Under the pieces are notes generated by a model. The model made no database searches. It saw only the letters and a list, made by a program, of their open reading frames with translations, and was not told the DNA's origin. 64,000 nucleotides of DNA from Luteibacter rhizovicinus (GTDB lineage: Bacteria; Pseudomonadota; Gammaproteobacteria; Xanthomonadales; Rhodanobacteraceae): positions 186,001 through 250,000 of the forward strand of contig NZ_SMCS01000004.1 of NCBI RefSeq assembly GCF_004342265.1, read 5' to 3'. Every line of letters starts with the position of its first letter. The first letter of the stretch is position 1. Shown here one piece after another: positions 1 to 8,779 of the stretch. The translations under genes and the position numbers were made by a program.

Positions 1-141
1 GATATCTTCGCTTCGATCAATGGCATTGCGAAATTCCATACCTCTATCCGTGACCCCGAGGGTGCGTCCTTCTGGCTCGATCTGGGGAGCAAGCTTCGTT
101 ATCTCGAAACCAATACGCGCGGCATTTCCGAGCAGGCTTAG
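1..141 (+). CDS. C-terminal end of an unknown protein (5' truncated by window)
   Basis: An open frame enters the window at base 1 and ends at TAG 139-141, giving the last 46 residues of a protein. The visible part ends in a Trp/Leu-rich patch (FWLDLGSKLRYLETN) and a short polar tail. There is no recognisable domain, so no function is assigned. The next gene on the same strand starts 124 bases downstream. The frame is credible because it stays open to the window edge, but the identity is unknown. Confidence 0.5.
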   Translation, partial: DIFASINGIAKFHTSIRDPEGASFWLDLGSKLRYLETNTRGISEQA

Positions 142-265
142 ATGATCTGTGCGGTGGCGTCCGACATGTGTGTAAGCGATTGGCTAGCACGAAGCATGTC
201 GGTGTTGGTTGGTAGCCAGATTGCTTCATTGCATCTACCACCCATCCGTCATCAAGGAAGAAGTC

Positions 266-637
266 ATGATCCCCTCTGCTACCCACTTCGGTGCACGCAA
301 TCCGAACGTTGCCAGCCATAGCGCGAATGACGCAAAGCACACCACCGGGCCGTCCTACCGCGAAGTCGCGAAGCAAGCGAATGCGAACGTCAAAGGTTCG
401 ACGCCGAACGCCAGGAAGACGCCGCTGTCGCGATTGACCATCCAGAACATAGGTATGGGGCAGAAAGACATGAGTGCGGCATCGAAACAGAAGGTCATCG
501 ACCGGGTGCGGCAGACGTTGCACGGGATAGTGATGAATCGGCAGAAGGTGTACGCGGAGCGCCACAAGGAGCAGGTCGAGATGTCGTGCAAAAGCACCGG
601 CAGGCATGCCAAACACGGATTCAACGTCCGCTGTTGA
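266..637 (+). CDS. small basic hypothetical protein
   Basis: A 123-residue protein. I chose the ATG at 266 because AAGGAAGAAG lies just upstream. The N-terminus is rich in Ser, Asn, Ala and His, and the C-terminal half is basic (many Lys/Arg), with a predicted helix around SKQKVIDRVRQTLHG. There is no signal peptide, membrane segment or known domain. The gene sits among other unknown genes next to a LacI-type regulator. A polar, disordered N-terminus would be compatible with a secreted effector, but that is speculation. Codon use is less GC-biased than in the housekeeping genes of this window. Confidence 0.5.
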   Translation: MIPSATHFGARNPNVASHSANDAKHTTGPSYREVAKQANANVKGSTPNARKTPLSRLTIQNIGMGQKDMSAASKQKVIDRVRQTLHGIVMNRQKVYAERHKEQVEMSCKSTGRHAKHGFNVRC

Positions 638-654
638 TCGGATGGGTTGCGAGT

Positions 655-680
655 GGGTCGGAATAGCATGGTTCCGACCC
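655..680 (+). terminator. perfect 9-bp hairpin after the 266-637 gene
   Basis: GGGTCGGAA (655-663) and its exact complement TTCCGACCC (672-680) flank an 8-base loop, 17 bases after the stop at 637. There is no T-run, so this is a likely but not canonical terminator. It could also be a regulatory site ahead of the LacI-type gene starting at 740. Confidence 0.5.
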
Positions 681-739
681 CCGTGACTTTCCCGGCACAC
701 CGGGCATACTGCCCACATGACGTCGGCAAACCTCACAGC

Positions 740-1783
740 ATGACCGCCCGCCACCGGACGAACGACAGCGGCGCACTTCGCACCACCGCACGCGATGTCG
801 CCGACGCGGCGGGCGTTTCGATTTCCGCCGTATCGCGGACCTTTACCGAAGGCGCGAGCGTCTCGTCGAAGACGCGCGAACGTGTACTCGCTGCTGCGCA
901 GGAGCTGGGGTACCGGCCGAATCATCTGGCACGCAGTCTGATGACCGGGCGGACGGAGCTGATCGGACTGGTGTCGAATCACTTCGCGAACCCGACCTTC
1001 ATGGAAGTGTTCGATCTGTTTACCCGCGAGCTTCAGTCGCGTGGCTTGCGCCCGCTGCTGGCGAATCTCGGGGCGAACGACGATGGTCGGGCCGCGCTGG
1101 ATATGTTGCAGCAGTACAACGTCGACGCGGTGCTGATTGCGACGTCGGCGCCACCGGACGGATTTGCCGAATCGTGTCGCGCGGCGGGCCTGCCCGTATT
1201 GCATGTCTTCGGCCGGGCCGGGCGAAAGACGCCGGCGCCTGTCGTGACGGTCGACAACGTGGCGGGCGGGCGGTTGGTGGGTGAGGCCATGCTGACGCGC
1301 GGATTGCGGAAACTGGCCTTCCTTGGTGGCGCCGAACGCGATGCGGCGACGCTGGATCGCGGGCGCGGTTTCGCCGAGGCCGCCGGATCCTCGGTGCGCG
1401 TCGTTACCTATGCTGGCGATTACACGCACGAACACGGCCGTCGTGCGATGCATGCGCTGCTCGATGCCCATGCCAGTCTGGATGGCGTCTTCTGTGGCGA
1501 CGACGTGCTGGCGCTTGGCGCGATCGATGCGTGTCGCGAGCGCGGCATCGACGTTCCTTCACGCATCAGCGTCGTCGGCTTCGACGACATGCCGCTGGCG
1601 GCATGGCCCGCCTATAATCTGACAACGGTGCGGCAGCCGATCCGGGACATGGTGCTGCACGCCATCGAACGTATCGTGGCCTGGATGGCTGATGGCGAAT
1701 CGGTACCGCGCAGCCGCCTCTTTCCCTGTGAATTGATCGAGCGCGGCAGCCTGCGTGCGGCCGTGAGGCGATCCCGCCGATAG
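740..1783 (+). CDS. LacI-family transcriptional regulator
   Basis: A 347-residue DNA-binding repressor or activator. Residues about 15-40 carry the LacI helix-turn-helix (TARDVADAAGVSISAVSRTF), followed by the hinge YRPNHLARSL and a periplasmic-binding-protein-like effector domain ending in the usual VVGFDD and TTVRQP segments. I chose the ATG at 740 because it puts the HTH at the normal distance from the N-terminus; the frame is open further upstream but that stretch is not LacI-like. Its probable targets are the divergent oxidoreductase and dioxygenase genes 2.8 kb away, whose shared promoter region holds a perfect LacI-type palindrome (4644-4661). The effector is unknown, probably a sugar or sugar acid. 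Confidence 0.9.
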   Translation: MTARHRTNDSGALRTTARDVADAAGVSISAVSRTFTEGASVSSKTRERVLAAAQELGYRPNHLARSLMTGRTELIGLVSNHFANPTFMEVFDLFTRELQSRGLRPLLANLGANDDGRAALDMLQQYNVDAVLIATSAPPDGFAESCRAAGLPVLHVFGRAGRKTPAPVVTVDNVAGGRLVGEAMLTRGLRKLAFLGGAERDAATLDRGRGFAEAAGSSVRVVTYAGDYTHEHGRRAMHALLDAHASLDGVFCGDDVLALGAIDACRERGIDVPSRISVVGFDDMPLAAWPAYNLTTVRQPIRDMVLHAIERIVAWMADGESVPRSRLFPCELIERGSLRAAVRRSRR

Positions 1784-1964
1784 CTATCCAGTGGTGATAT
1801 GACCCGGTAGATGCAACGGGAGCGACGGCCCGTGTTCCAACGCATCGCCGAGGTTATCGCCGATATGTTTGTCGGGTTGCGACGCATTTTGTGATGACTC
1901 CTGATATCTGGCGAAGCTATTGCTTCGGCCTCTGCGCGCATACCGCGCTCACCAGGATGGTGCC

Positions 1965-2663
1965 ATGACGCAAATAAGCAGTGTTTCAAATCAGGCGGTT
2001 GTACCTGTGGATCAGAGGAAGGGGAAGCCTCCGGAAACGGAGTTCTATCGCAACCTCCCGCAGTACGGGGCCCCAAAAAACTCGTCGGCACAGGCGGCGG
2101 TTCGATCGCGAGAGCCCACAACAACTCCACGTGCGGTGGGGAATGCTTCAGTCAATCGGGCGGCGTCTCCATTCAAGATCGCTATTCATAACATCATGAC
2201 GGAATATCAGGCGAAGAGCTCGCAAGGTATGGCGCGCAACGAGCCGAATAAAGACGGCATAGCCGCCCATCCGCCGCCGTGGGGCGAGCGTGCCGATATG
2301 GCCGGTCGATACGATTTCAGGCATATGACGGGCATGGAGGCGCGTCTTGCGGGATGGGAGATATTTAATGCCGGTGGGCTGGGTCGTCTGGATGTGACTG
2401 GCTTTTCGCCGATTCGCGACATGCCGCTCGATCCGAAAGAATGTGCATTTCATATGCCGAGTAATAATCGGCCTGTGGACATTCTCGCCGCCATGCAATT
2501 TCAGGCGGACCATGGGCAGGTGAGCCAGGGCGTGAATCGCGACTACTGGCTCAGAGTGAAGGCGGTTGCCGAGCAATGGCAGGGGCGGCCAAAGCTTCCG
2601 GAAGTTCTGGCACATTGCCGGTGCGACGCTACAGATCGGTCGTCGAAAAACTGGCACGCGTGA
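1965..2663 (+). CDS. hypothetical protein, possible accessory or effector-like gene
   Basis: A 232-residue protein from the ATG at 1965, with AGGA a few bases upstream. The N-terminus (MTQISSVSNQ...) is polar, Ser/Gln/Pro-rich and probably disordered over the first 70 residues. The remainder looks globular with no known motif, signal peptide or membrane segment. Codon use includes AT-rich codons (AAT, ATA, TAT) more often than in neighbouring genes, suggesting transfer. It lies between the LacI regulator and the operon that regulator probably controls. A polar N-terminus without signal peptide occurs in type III effectors, but no secretion genes are in this window. Confidence 0.5.
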   Translation: MTQISSVSNQAVVPVDQRKGKPPETEFYRNLPQYGAPKNSSAQAAVRSREPTTTPRAVGNASVNRAASPFKIAIHNIMTEYQAKSSQGMARNEPNKDGIAAHPPPWGERADMAGRYDFRHMTGMEARLAGWEIFNAGGLGRLDVTGFSPIRDMPLDPKECAFHMPSNNRPVDILAAMQFQADHGQVSQGVNRDYWLRVKAVAEQWQGRPKLPEVLAHCRCDATDRSSKNWHA

Positions 2664-2714
2664 ATGTGAAGTGCCAGGCGGATGCCTGGCACTTCATTGC
2701 GGTACTCCTGCGCC

Positions 2715-3194
2715 TTATCGAATGAATAGGCGGGCTGAGAAGCGCTGGCCTCGACTCGAATAAGTCACTTGCTCGAACGTGCCCGACTGGTAACCGTCGA
2801 GTTTCCAGTACCGCATGAAGCCCTGGACTTCCTCGCCGGGCCTGCAGACATGCCACCCTCCAGCGCCGCAATAATTTTCCGTTCTGTATTGCGAGCCGTG
2901 CGGCAATGTCACGCCATTCATCGATGCACCTCGACTGGAGGCCAGTCCTGTTTCGAATACGGCGACATCCATTATTGCGCCACCGTGATCCCGCTCCGTC
3001 TGTGGGAGAAACTGTGATGGAGGTACATTTTCGGGCCCGCCAATCGCTGATTCCACATAGGTAACATGGGTGCTTGTTAGTAGTGGAGCGGGGCGACTTG
3101 CTACACCGGAGCGGGGCATATCGCGGAAAGCTTGCGCGAATATCATTCCGGGAAGCGCGGCGAAGAGTGCCGCAACCACGAGCAGACGTTTCAT
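2715..3194 (-). CDS. secreted hypothetical protein
   Basis: 159 residues with a clear Sec signal peptide: MKRLLVVAALFAALPGMIFA followed by QAF. The mature part holds two cysteines in a YCGAGGWHVC stretch, likely a disulfide, and a C-terminal half rich in Tyr, Gly and Ser that could form beta strands. I do not recognise a family. It converges on the hypothetical gene ending at 2663. The upstream 270 bases to the oxidoreductase stop hold no supported gene. Periplasmic or extracellular location is inferred from the signal peptide only. Confidence 0.6.
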   Translation of the reverse strand: MKRLLVVAALFAALPGMIFAQAFRDMPRSGVASRPAPLLTSTHVTYVESAIGGPENVPPSQFLPQTERDHGGAIMDVAVFETGLASSRGASMNGVTLPHGSQYRTENYCGAGGWHVCRPGEEVQGFMRYWKLDGYQSGTFEQVTYSSRGQRFSARLFIR

Positions 3195-3463
3195 TGGTTG
3201 ACCTTCTCATGCAGCCGAATGCTGCGGAGAAAGTGTCGATATTCGCCGGATGTCCCGATGCAGGGGCCGAAAGATGCGGATCGAAGAGCTGCGCCGTCAC
3301 CATTAGTAGGACGCGAGGAGCCAGTTCGCGCGACATGCCGGAAGCCACGGGCAGTTCGGCCCACAGGGCTTCAATTTCCCTCTCGTTGTGCACGGCTATT
3401 CGCGGACGAAAGTCAGTGCTTCCTTCCTGCGACGCGAAGGGATTGAACGCAGTAGCGCGACCG

Positions 3464-4591
3464 TCAGGCGACCTCGCCGATAGTTACCCAGCGACGCTCC
3501 GCATTGGAACGCAGTGCGGCGGCGATGATGCGGTCGACTTCGTATCCGTCGCGAAACGTCGGCCATATGGCTTTACCCGTTGCGATGGCCTCAAGGAAGT
3601 CGCGCATTTCTATGACGATCTGTTCGTTGTATCCGGTACCGTGTCCCACACCCTGGTTGAAGGCCAGATAGTCCGGATGCGCGGGGCCCATGACGATTTT
3701 CTGGAAACCGCGCCGTTCGACCGGACGCGTTGCGTCGTAGAGCCATAACGCGTTCTGATCCTCCTGGTCGAATGCCAGGGCGCCGCGTGTGCCGGTGACG
3801 CGATACGTGTAGCCCATCTTCCGGCCGGCGGCCATGCGGCTGAAACTGAGCGAGCCCGACGCACCGTTGGCGAAGCGCAGGAGCATCTGGCCCTGGTCGT
3901 CGTTCTCCACGGTTTCCGGTCCGTTCGGCCCCAGGCGCGTGGACTGTACGACGTGTGCGTCGGCGACCAGCGATTCGACAGGGCCGACCAGCCGAAGGCA
4001 TGCGTTGACGATATGAGGGGCTACGTCGCCGAGCGCCCCGGCTTCGGTACCCGTGGCGATGCGCGTGCGCCAGGAAGCGGGCAGGGCGGGGTCGTGCAGA
4101 TAGTCCTCGACGTGTTCGGCGGTGATCTGGATCACATCGCCGATGTCGCCGGAAGCGATGATCTGTCGGGCCAGCTGGCTCGCGGGCGTGCGGATGTAGT
4201 TGAAGCCGACCATGTTCGGCAATCCCGCGTGCTCGATGGCTTCGGTCATGGCCAGCGATTCGGCCGGGTTGCATCCGAGCGGTTTCTCGCAGAACACCGG
4301 CTTGCGTGCTGCGATGCAGGCCATGACCATATCGCGATGCGTACGCGGTGGCGTGGCGATAATGACCGCCTGTACGGCTGGGTTGTCGACCAGTTCGCGC
4401 CAGTCGCCGGTGGAGTCCTGCCAACCCCAGCGCGCCGCATGCTCTGCGGCACCTTCGGCGGTCGATGTCGCTATGGATGCGCAGGTCGGCCGCAGCGCAG
4501 TCCCGAAGGTGGCGTCGACTGTCCGCAGCGCCAACGTATGCGCCTTTCCCATGTATCCCGCGCCGATAAGGCCGATTCCTAGTTCACGCAT
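3464..4591 (-). CDS. Gfo/Idh/MocA-family oxidoreductase
   Basis: 375 residues. The N-terminal Rossmann fold binds NAD(P) through GLIGAGYMGKAH (residues 7-18), and the family's conserved EKP motif lies at residues 102-104. The C-terminal alpha/beta domain contains GDVAPHIVN, where the catalytic Asp/His pair usually lies. I chose the ATG at 4591 over the longer frame because it has an AGGA 10 bases upstream and starts right before the Rossmann motif. The likely substrate is a sugar, inositol or their derivatives. It is divergent from the dioxygenase-like gene at 4726, with a LacI-type operator between them, so both are probably one catabolic regulon. Confidence 0.9.
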   Translation of the reverse strand: MRELGIGLIGAGYMGKAHTLALRTVDATFGTALRPTCASIATSTAEGAAEHAARWGWQDSTGDWRELVDNPAVQAVIIATPPRTHRDMVMACIAARKPVFCEKPLGCNPAESLAMTEAIEHAGLPNMVGFNYIRTPASQLARQIIASGDIGDVIQITAEHVEDYLHDPALPASWRTRIATGTEAGALGDVAPHIVNACLRLVGPVESLVADAHVVQSTRLGPNGPETVENDDQGQMLLRFANGASGSLSFSRMAAGRKMGYTYRVTGTRGALAFDQEDQNALWLYDATRPVERRGFQKIVMGPAHPDYLAFNQGVGHGTGYNEQIVIEMRDFLEAIATGKAIWPTFRDGYEVDRIIAAALRSNAERRWVTIGEVA

Positions 4592-4643
4592 CTGTCTGGT
4601 CCTGGAGGGGTGACGGGTCGACTCTACGGATGCTGCACTGCGG

Positions 4644-4661
4644 TTTGCAAGCGCTTGCAAA
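4644..4661. promoter_or_regulatory. perfect LacI-family operator palindrome
   Basis: TTTGCAAGCGCTTGCAAA is a perfect 18-bp palindrome with the central CG pair typical of LacI-family operators. It lies in the 134-bp gap between the divergent oxidoreductase (start 4591) and dioxygenase-like gene (start 4726). The nearest matching regulator is the LacI-type protein at 740-1783. I found no second copy in front of that regulator. Confidence 0.85.
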
Positions 4662-4725
4662 AAAGCCTAGCTTGGATGCCGAGATCGACCCAAACCCATC
4701 GCCGCCCAAGGCAGGAGTCTCCTTC

Positions 4726-5625
4726 ATGAACGCGTCCGTCACCTCTCGCCGTCCGCTTGTCACGCCCCGGATATTCACGGTCGACGACCTGGATACCGAC
4801 ACGATCGTCGGCGAATTGCTGGAGGGAGTGGGCGCCGTCACATTGCGCGGTCTGTTCGGCACCGACGAGATCGCAGAAGCGCGCGAGATCGTCATGCGCG
4901 AGTCGAGTGGCGATGCGGAGGCCGCCAAGGTCACGCATTTCCAGGGAGCCGCGGAGCGCGAAGGCAAGCTCAGTCTTCAGCGGCGCGTGTGGAACCTATT
5001 GGCGAAGGGCGACGTTTTCTCGCGCATGGCGGCGCATCCGGCACTGATGCAGACGATGCGCGCGTTCCTTGGCACGGAGTTCATCATGGGTTCGATCGCG
5101 GCCAATCGCATTCTTCCCGGTGGCCCCGGGCAGGAGCCGCATATCGATTATCCCTATTGGGACTACCACACACCGCAAACCCATCCGGTGCGGCTGAATT
5201 CGTCGTTCCCGCTGAATGCGCAGGCGACGATCATGCTCGATCCGTTTACCGAAGAAACCGGCGCGACGGCTTATGTACCCGGTTCGCAGCGCAGCCTTCG
5301 TTATCCCGACGAAAGCGACCGCTTCTTCGACCGCTGCGAACGCATGCTGGGCGAACCTGGCGATACGGTGGTTTTCTTCGGTGCGGTCTGGCATTGCGCG
5401 ATGCCCAATCATTCGCGCGCCGATCGTTCGGCGATCCTGATTCAATACCTGCCCAAATGGGTCAAGCCGATGGAAAATATTCCCGCAGCTTTGCCATCGT
5501 CGTTCGTCGATGCCGCCAGTTCCGACATGCGTCAGCTGCTCGGTCTGCACTATCCCTATCCCGAAATCCTCGACGCGGCGCGCGGTGGCAATGCCGAAGG
5601 CCGGACGACGATGCAGACAAAGTAA
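4726..5625 (+). CDS. phytanoyl-CoA dioxygenase (PhyH) family protein
   Basis: 299 residues, an Fe(II)/2-oxoglutarate-dependent dioxygenase. The metal triad is visible as H139 and D141 (EPHIDYPYW) and H223 (AVWHCAMPN), with PGS in the double-stranded beta-helix core and a following Arg for 2-oxoglutarate. I chose the ATG at 4726 because AGGAG lies 10-14 bases upstream. Its partner is the divergent oxidoreductase, and the shared LacI-type operator suggests co-regulation. The substrate cannot be read from sequence; PhyH proteins beside Gfo/Idh enzymes often act on sugar-like or small secondary metabolites. Confidence 0.85.
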   Translation: MNASVTSRRPLVTPRIFTVDDLDTDTIVGELLEGVGAVTLRGLFGTDEIAEAREIVMRESSGDAEAAKVTHFQGAAEREGKLSLQRRVWNLLAKGDVFSRMAAHPALMQTMRAFLGTEFIMGSIAANRILPGGPGQEPHIDYPYWDYHTPQTHPVRLNSSFPLNAQATIMLDPFTEETGATAYVPGSQRSLRYPDESDRFFDRCERMLGEPGDTVVFFGAVWHCAMPNHSRADRSAILIQYLPKWVKPMENIPAALPSSFVDAASSDMRQLLGLHYPYPEILDAARGGNAEGRTTMQTK

Positions 5626-5628
5626 TCG

Positions 5629-6504
5629 TCAGTGCGCGACGTGTGCATGGATGAACGAAAGGGTGTCGGGCAGGGCGGTCGACTTCCCGGTCCATGGTCC
5701 GAACGAAAACAGCAGGCCCATGTGTCCCGTGCCGGGATACATCCGAACATCCACCGGTTCGCCTTGCTCGCGCATGCGTCCTTCCAGCGAAATGGCGTTG
5801 GAAGGTTCGACGATGCCGTCGCTCTCGCCTTGCAGCAACAGCATCGGCGGTTCGTCGCCGTCGACGAAATTGATCGATTGCGAACGCGCCTGTTCGGCGG
5901 CGGTATGGCCGAACATATCGATGTAGTCGTCTTCGTCCAGCGGCAGGAAATCGTAAGCGCCGGCCAGACCGATGAAGCCGGCCAGGTCGCGCGGCTTCAT
6001 GCCGACCTCGCCCAGCCATCGCGCGTCGGTCGCCAGCAGCGCGGCGATGTGCCCGCCCGCGGAATGCCCCATCACGAATAACGAATGCGGGTCGCCACCG
6101 TAGAGCGCGGCGTTGTCGCGCGCCCAGGCGACGGCATGGGCGCTGTCCCGCATGAATTCGTCCATGCGTACCGTGGGCCAGAGGCGGTAGTCCGGGACGA
6201 TGGCGACGATGCCTTTCGCGGCAAGTGCCTCGCCCATCCAGCGATACCAGGCGCGATTGCCGTTCTTCCAGCTCCCGCCGTAGAAGAAGACGACAACGGG
6301 TGCATGGGCCGCATTGACCGGCGAGTAGACATCCAGCGCGAGGCCTGTCGTGCGGTCGAATACGACGTTGCGTTGTTGGAGAACGCCACCCGAGGCCTGT
6401 CGCGCGTTGACGGTTCCGTAAAAAATGCCGTGACAGCCGGACAGCAGCAGGATGCCGAAGGCGATCGACGCGAAGCGCCATGGACGCGATGAGGGCGGAG
6501 TCAT
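5629..6504 (-). CDS. lipoprotein alpha/beta-hydrolase (esterase)
   Basis: 291 residues with a lipoprotein signal peptide (ILLLSGC, lipidated Cys24), so it is envelope-anchored. The alpha/beta-hydrolase core shows an oxyanion motif FFYGGSW, the nucleophile motif GHSAGG (Ser148), an acid in GESDGIV (Asp229) and a catalytic His in GTGHMG (His261). This resembles the carboxylesterase/BD-FAE group. It ends 3 bases after the stop of the convergent dioxygenase-like gene. The substrate is unknown. It is divergent from prmC and separated from it by 49 bases. Confidence 0.85.
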   Translation of the reverse strand: MTPPSSRPWRFASIAFGILLLSGCHGIFYGTVNARQASGGVLQQRNVVFDRTTGLALDVYSPVNAAHAPVVVFFYGGSWKNGNRAWYRWMGEALAAKGIVAIVPDYRLWPTVRMDEFMRDSAHAVAWARDNAALYGGDPHSLFVMGHSAGGHIAALLATDARWLGEVGMKPRDLAGFIGLAGAYDFLPLDEDDYIDMFGHTAAEQARSQSINFVDGDEPPMLLLQGESDGIVEPSNAISLEGRMREQGEPVDVRMYPGTGHMGLLFSFGPWTGKSTALPDTLSFIHAHVAH

Positions 6505-6553
6505 TTGGGCAGTTTAGGGGTTGTGCGTGCCGGGATTGCTAAACTCCCCGGCA

Positions 6554-7396
6554 ATGAACGCATCCAGCCCCGCCACCGATGTGCGAACCCTGCTTCGCGA
6601 CGCGACCGTCCTGCTTGGCGACCGACTCGAAGCGGAGCTGCTGCTGCTCCATGTGCTTGGTGTCGGGAGGGCATGGCTGTTCGCGCATGCCGACGACGTG
6701 CTCCCGGATGCATCGATCGCAGGTTTTCACGAGCTGGTGAAGCGCAGGGCAGGCGGCGAGCCCGTGGCTTACATCGTGGGCCAGCGGGGCTTCTGGTCGC
6801 TGTCGCTTGAAGTGACTCCCGCGACGCTGATCCCGCGCCCCGAAACCGAGCTTCTCGTCGAACTGGCGCTCGAACGCATGCCGAAAGACGCCGCGGTAAT
6901 CGATCTCGGTACGGGCAGCGGCGCGATCGCGCTGGCTATCGCCAGCGAGCGAGCGGAAGCTCGCGTCGTCGCGGTCGATGCCAGTGCGGCTGCCCTCGAT
7001 GTGGCGAGACGCAATGCGGAGCGGCTGGGTTTGCAGCGCGTCCGGTTCGGACTCGGAAGCTGGTGGGAACCTGTTGCCGGGGAACGTTTCGATATCGCGG
7101 TGAGCAATCCACCGTACATCGAAGCTGACGATGTGCATCTCGGCGAAGGCGATCTGCGCTTTGAGCCGGTAACGGCGCTGGCCTCCGGTGCGGATGGCCT
7201 CGATGACATACGGCACATAGTCGAGGGTGCCCTCGCGCAACTCTTGCCGGGCGGCTGGCTGCTCATCGAGCATGGCTGGGAGCAGGGGCATGTCGTGCGT
7301 ACGTTGCTCGAGAGCGCGGGTTTCATCGATGTTTTCACCGCGCAGGATATTGAGGCGCGCGATCGCGTCAGTGGTGGACGATCGATTCCGGAATAG
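6554..7396 (+). CDS. prmC: release factor glutamine methyltransferase PrmC (HemK)
   Basis: 280 residues, the normal size. It methylates the glutamine of the GGQ motif of peptide-chain release factors using S-adenosylmethionine. The N-terminal helical domain is followed by the SAM-binding loop DLGTGSG (117-123) and the catalytic NPPY (185-188). I chose the ATG at 6554, although the frame is open slightly further upstream, because family members start just before the helical domain. It acts in the cytoplasm and is monocistronic here. Confidence 0.93.
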   Translation: MNASSPATDVRTLLRDATVLLGDRLEAELLLLHVLGVGRAWLFAHADDVLPDASIAGFHELVKRRAGGEPVAYIVGQRGFWSLSLEVTPATLIPRPETELLVELALERMPKDAAVIDLGTGSGAIALAIASERAEARVVAVDASAAALDVARRNAERLGLQRVRFGLGSWWEPVAGERFDIAVSNPPYIEADDVHLGEGDLRFEPVTALASGADGLDDIRHIVEGALAQLLPGGWLLIEHGWEQGHVVRTLLESAGFIDVFTAQDIEARDRVSGGRSIPE

Positions 7397-7530
7397 GGCG
7401 ACAGTGTCCCGCACAGGCGAGTCCGACGGCATCGGTAGGCGTTCTGCGCGATCCCCGCTTGCTGTCTAGCGAACATCTTTCTCCGCGCATAGCTTCCTTG
7501 TCGGCGCTTTCGCCGCACAAGGAATCGAAG

Positions 7531-8691
7531 ATGAAAAAATTTTTCCACGGAGTCGCGCTGTTCGTCGTCGCGACATGTGCATGCGCAAGCGGTATTTCAC
7601 CTGCGCTTACGCATCCCGGTATTCTGGTGGGCAATGAGCAGCTTGAGATCGTTCGTCGGCATATTTCCGAAGGTAGCCCGCTCGCGTTGAGCGCATTGGC
7701 AAAAGCGCGGGACTCCGATCTTGGCAGTCTCGATTACATTCCGCATGCATGGGCAACGGTAGAGTGCGGGCCCTACTCGAAACCCGATTACGGTTGCACA
7801 GACGAATGGCGGGATGCGCAAGCCGCGTATACCCATGCGCTGCTATGGGCATATCTGGGTGACGTAAGGCACGCCCGCAAGGCGATCGATATCATGAACG
7901 CCTGGTCCGGGACCTTGCGTGGGGGACACACAAATACCAATGCGCCGTTGCAGGCGTCATGGTCCGCGCAGCTCTGGCCGCGGGCTGCGGAGATCGTCCG
8001 TTATACCTCCGGCGAGTGGCGGGACAACGATATCGACGCATTCTCGCGCATGCTGCGCGAACAGTATCTTCCCGACATCGCCCGAATGGGCCGATGCAAC
8101 GAATTCAACTGGCAGACGAGCGCTATCGAGGCCAGGGCGAATATCGCAATCTTCCTCAACGACAGGCGGGCCTTCGATGAGGCCGTGAATCTTTGGCGCG
8201 AGCGGATCAAGACCAGCATCTATCTGCCGAAGGATGGCGTCGTACCGCTAACGTCGGCGATGTGTCCGAAGGTCGGCGACGAACTTATTGCGAGTTGGTA
8301 CGGGCAGTCGGTGTTCGTTGCCGGTCATGCCAAGGAAACCTGCCGTGACCTTGAACACAATGCCTATGGCATAGCCGGTCTTATCAACGTGGCCGAGACG
8401 GCGCGTATCCAGGGAATCGATCTTTACGGTGAGGAGCCAGAGAGGCTGATCGCGGCGATGGAGTATCACGCTGGCCTGAAGAACGCCGACGTGCCTGCAT
8501 GGGTATGCGGTGGCGTAGTCAAGGGCGATCTCAGTGGCACATTCGAAATTGGCTACAACCACTACGTGAACCGGTTGGGCGCCAGGTTGCCGGAGACGAG
8601 CCGATGGCTGCCGGCGCGACGTCCAACCCACGGCCAGTTCCACTATTTGTGGGAGACGTTGACCCACGCGGAAACCGGTACCGCCCAGTGA
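7531..8691 (+). CDS. secreted alginate-lyase-family protein
   Basis: 386 residues with an N-terminal signal peptide (MKKFFHGVALFVVATCACAS). The body has the helical toroid signature of the alginate lyase family (PF05426): DYIPHAWATVECGPY, WRDAQAAYTHALLWAY, RCNEFNWQTSAIEA and the C-terminal Tyr/His-rich FEIGYNHYVNRLG. It would cleave a uronate-containing polysaccharide by beta-elimination in the periplasm or outside the cell, but substrate specificity cannot be read here. AAGGA lies 8-12 bases upstream of the ATG. A long hairpin (8695-8729) follows the stop. Confidence 0.78.
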   Translation: MKKFFHGVALFVVATCACASGISPALTHPGILVGNEQLEIVRRHISEGSPLALSALAKARDSDLGSLDYIPHAWATVECGPYSKPDYGCTDEWRDAQAAYTHALLWAYLGDVRHARKAIDIMNAWSGTLRGGHTNTNAPLQASWSAQLWPRAAEIVRYTSGEWRDNDIDAFSRMLREQYLPDIARMGRCNEFNWQTSAIEARANIAIFLNDRRAFDEAVNLWRERIKTSIYLPKDGVVPLTSAMCPKVGDELIASWYGQSVFVAGHAKETCRDLEHNAYGIAGLINVAETARIQGIDLYGEEPERLIAAMEYHAGLKNADVPAWVCGGVVKGDLSGTFEIGYNHYVNRLGARLPETSRWLPARRPTHGQFHYLWETLTHAETGTAQ

Positions 8692-8694
8692 CGT

Positions 8695-8729
8695 CGCGGC
8701 TGTGTGGCGCACTCGCACTCACAGCCGCG
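8695..8729 (+). terminator. hairpin after alginate-lyase-family gene
   Basis: CGCGGCTGTG (8695-8704) pairs perfectly with CACAGCCGCG (8720-8729) around a 15-base loop, 4 bases after the stop. There is no T-tract, so this is a terminator-like hairpin rather than a canonical one. Confidence 0.5.
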
Positions 8730-8743
8730 TGACTCGGCAGTGG

Positions 8744-8779
8744 TCAGCCTGCGCTGGCTACTGCCGTGGCGACATGTTG
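8744..8779 (-). repeat. diverged second copy of the dxs 3' end (36 bp)
   Basis: Read on the minus strand this encodes QHVATAVASAG followed by TGA, against [15 protein letters not shown] at the true end of dxs (10125-10160). The two 36-bp stretches match at 31 positions. Four of the five differences are synonymous, so this copy derives from a related functional dxs allele rather than from drift of the local copy. The orientation is the same. It brackets the Rhs-like toxin module together with the real dxs end. Confidence 0.75.
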
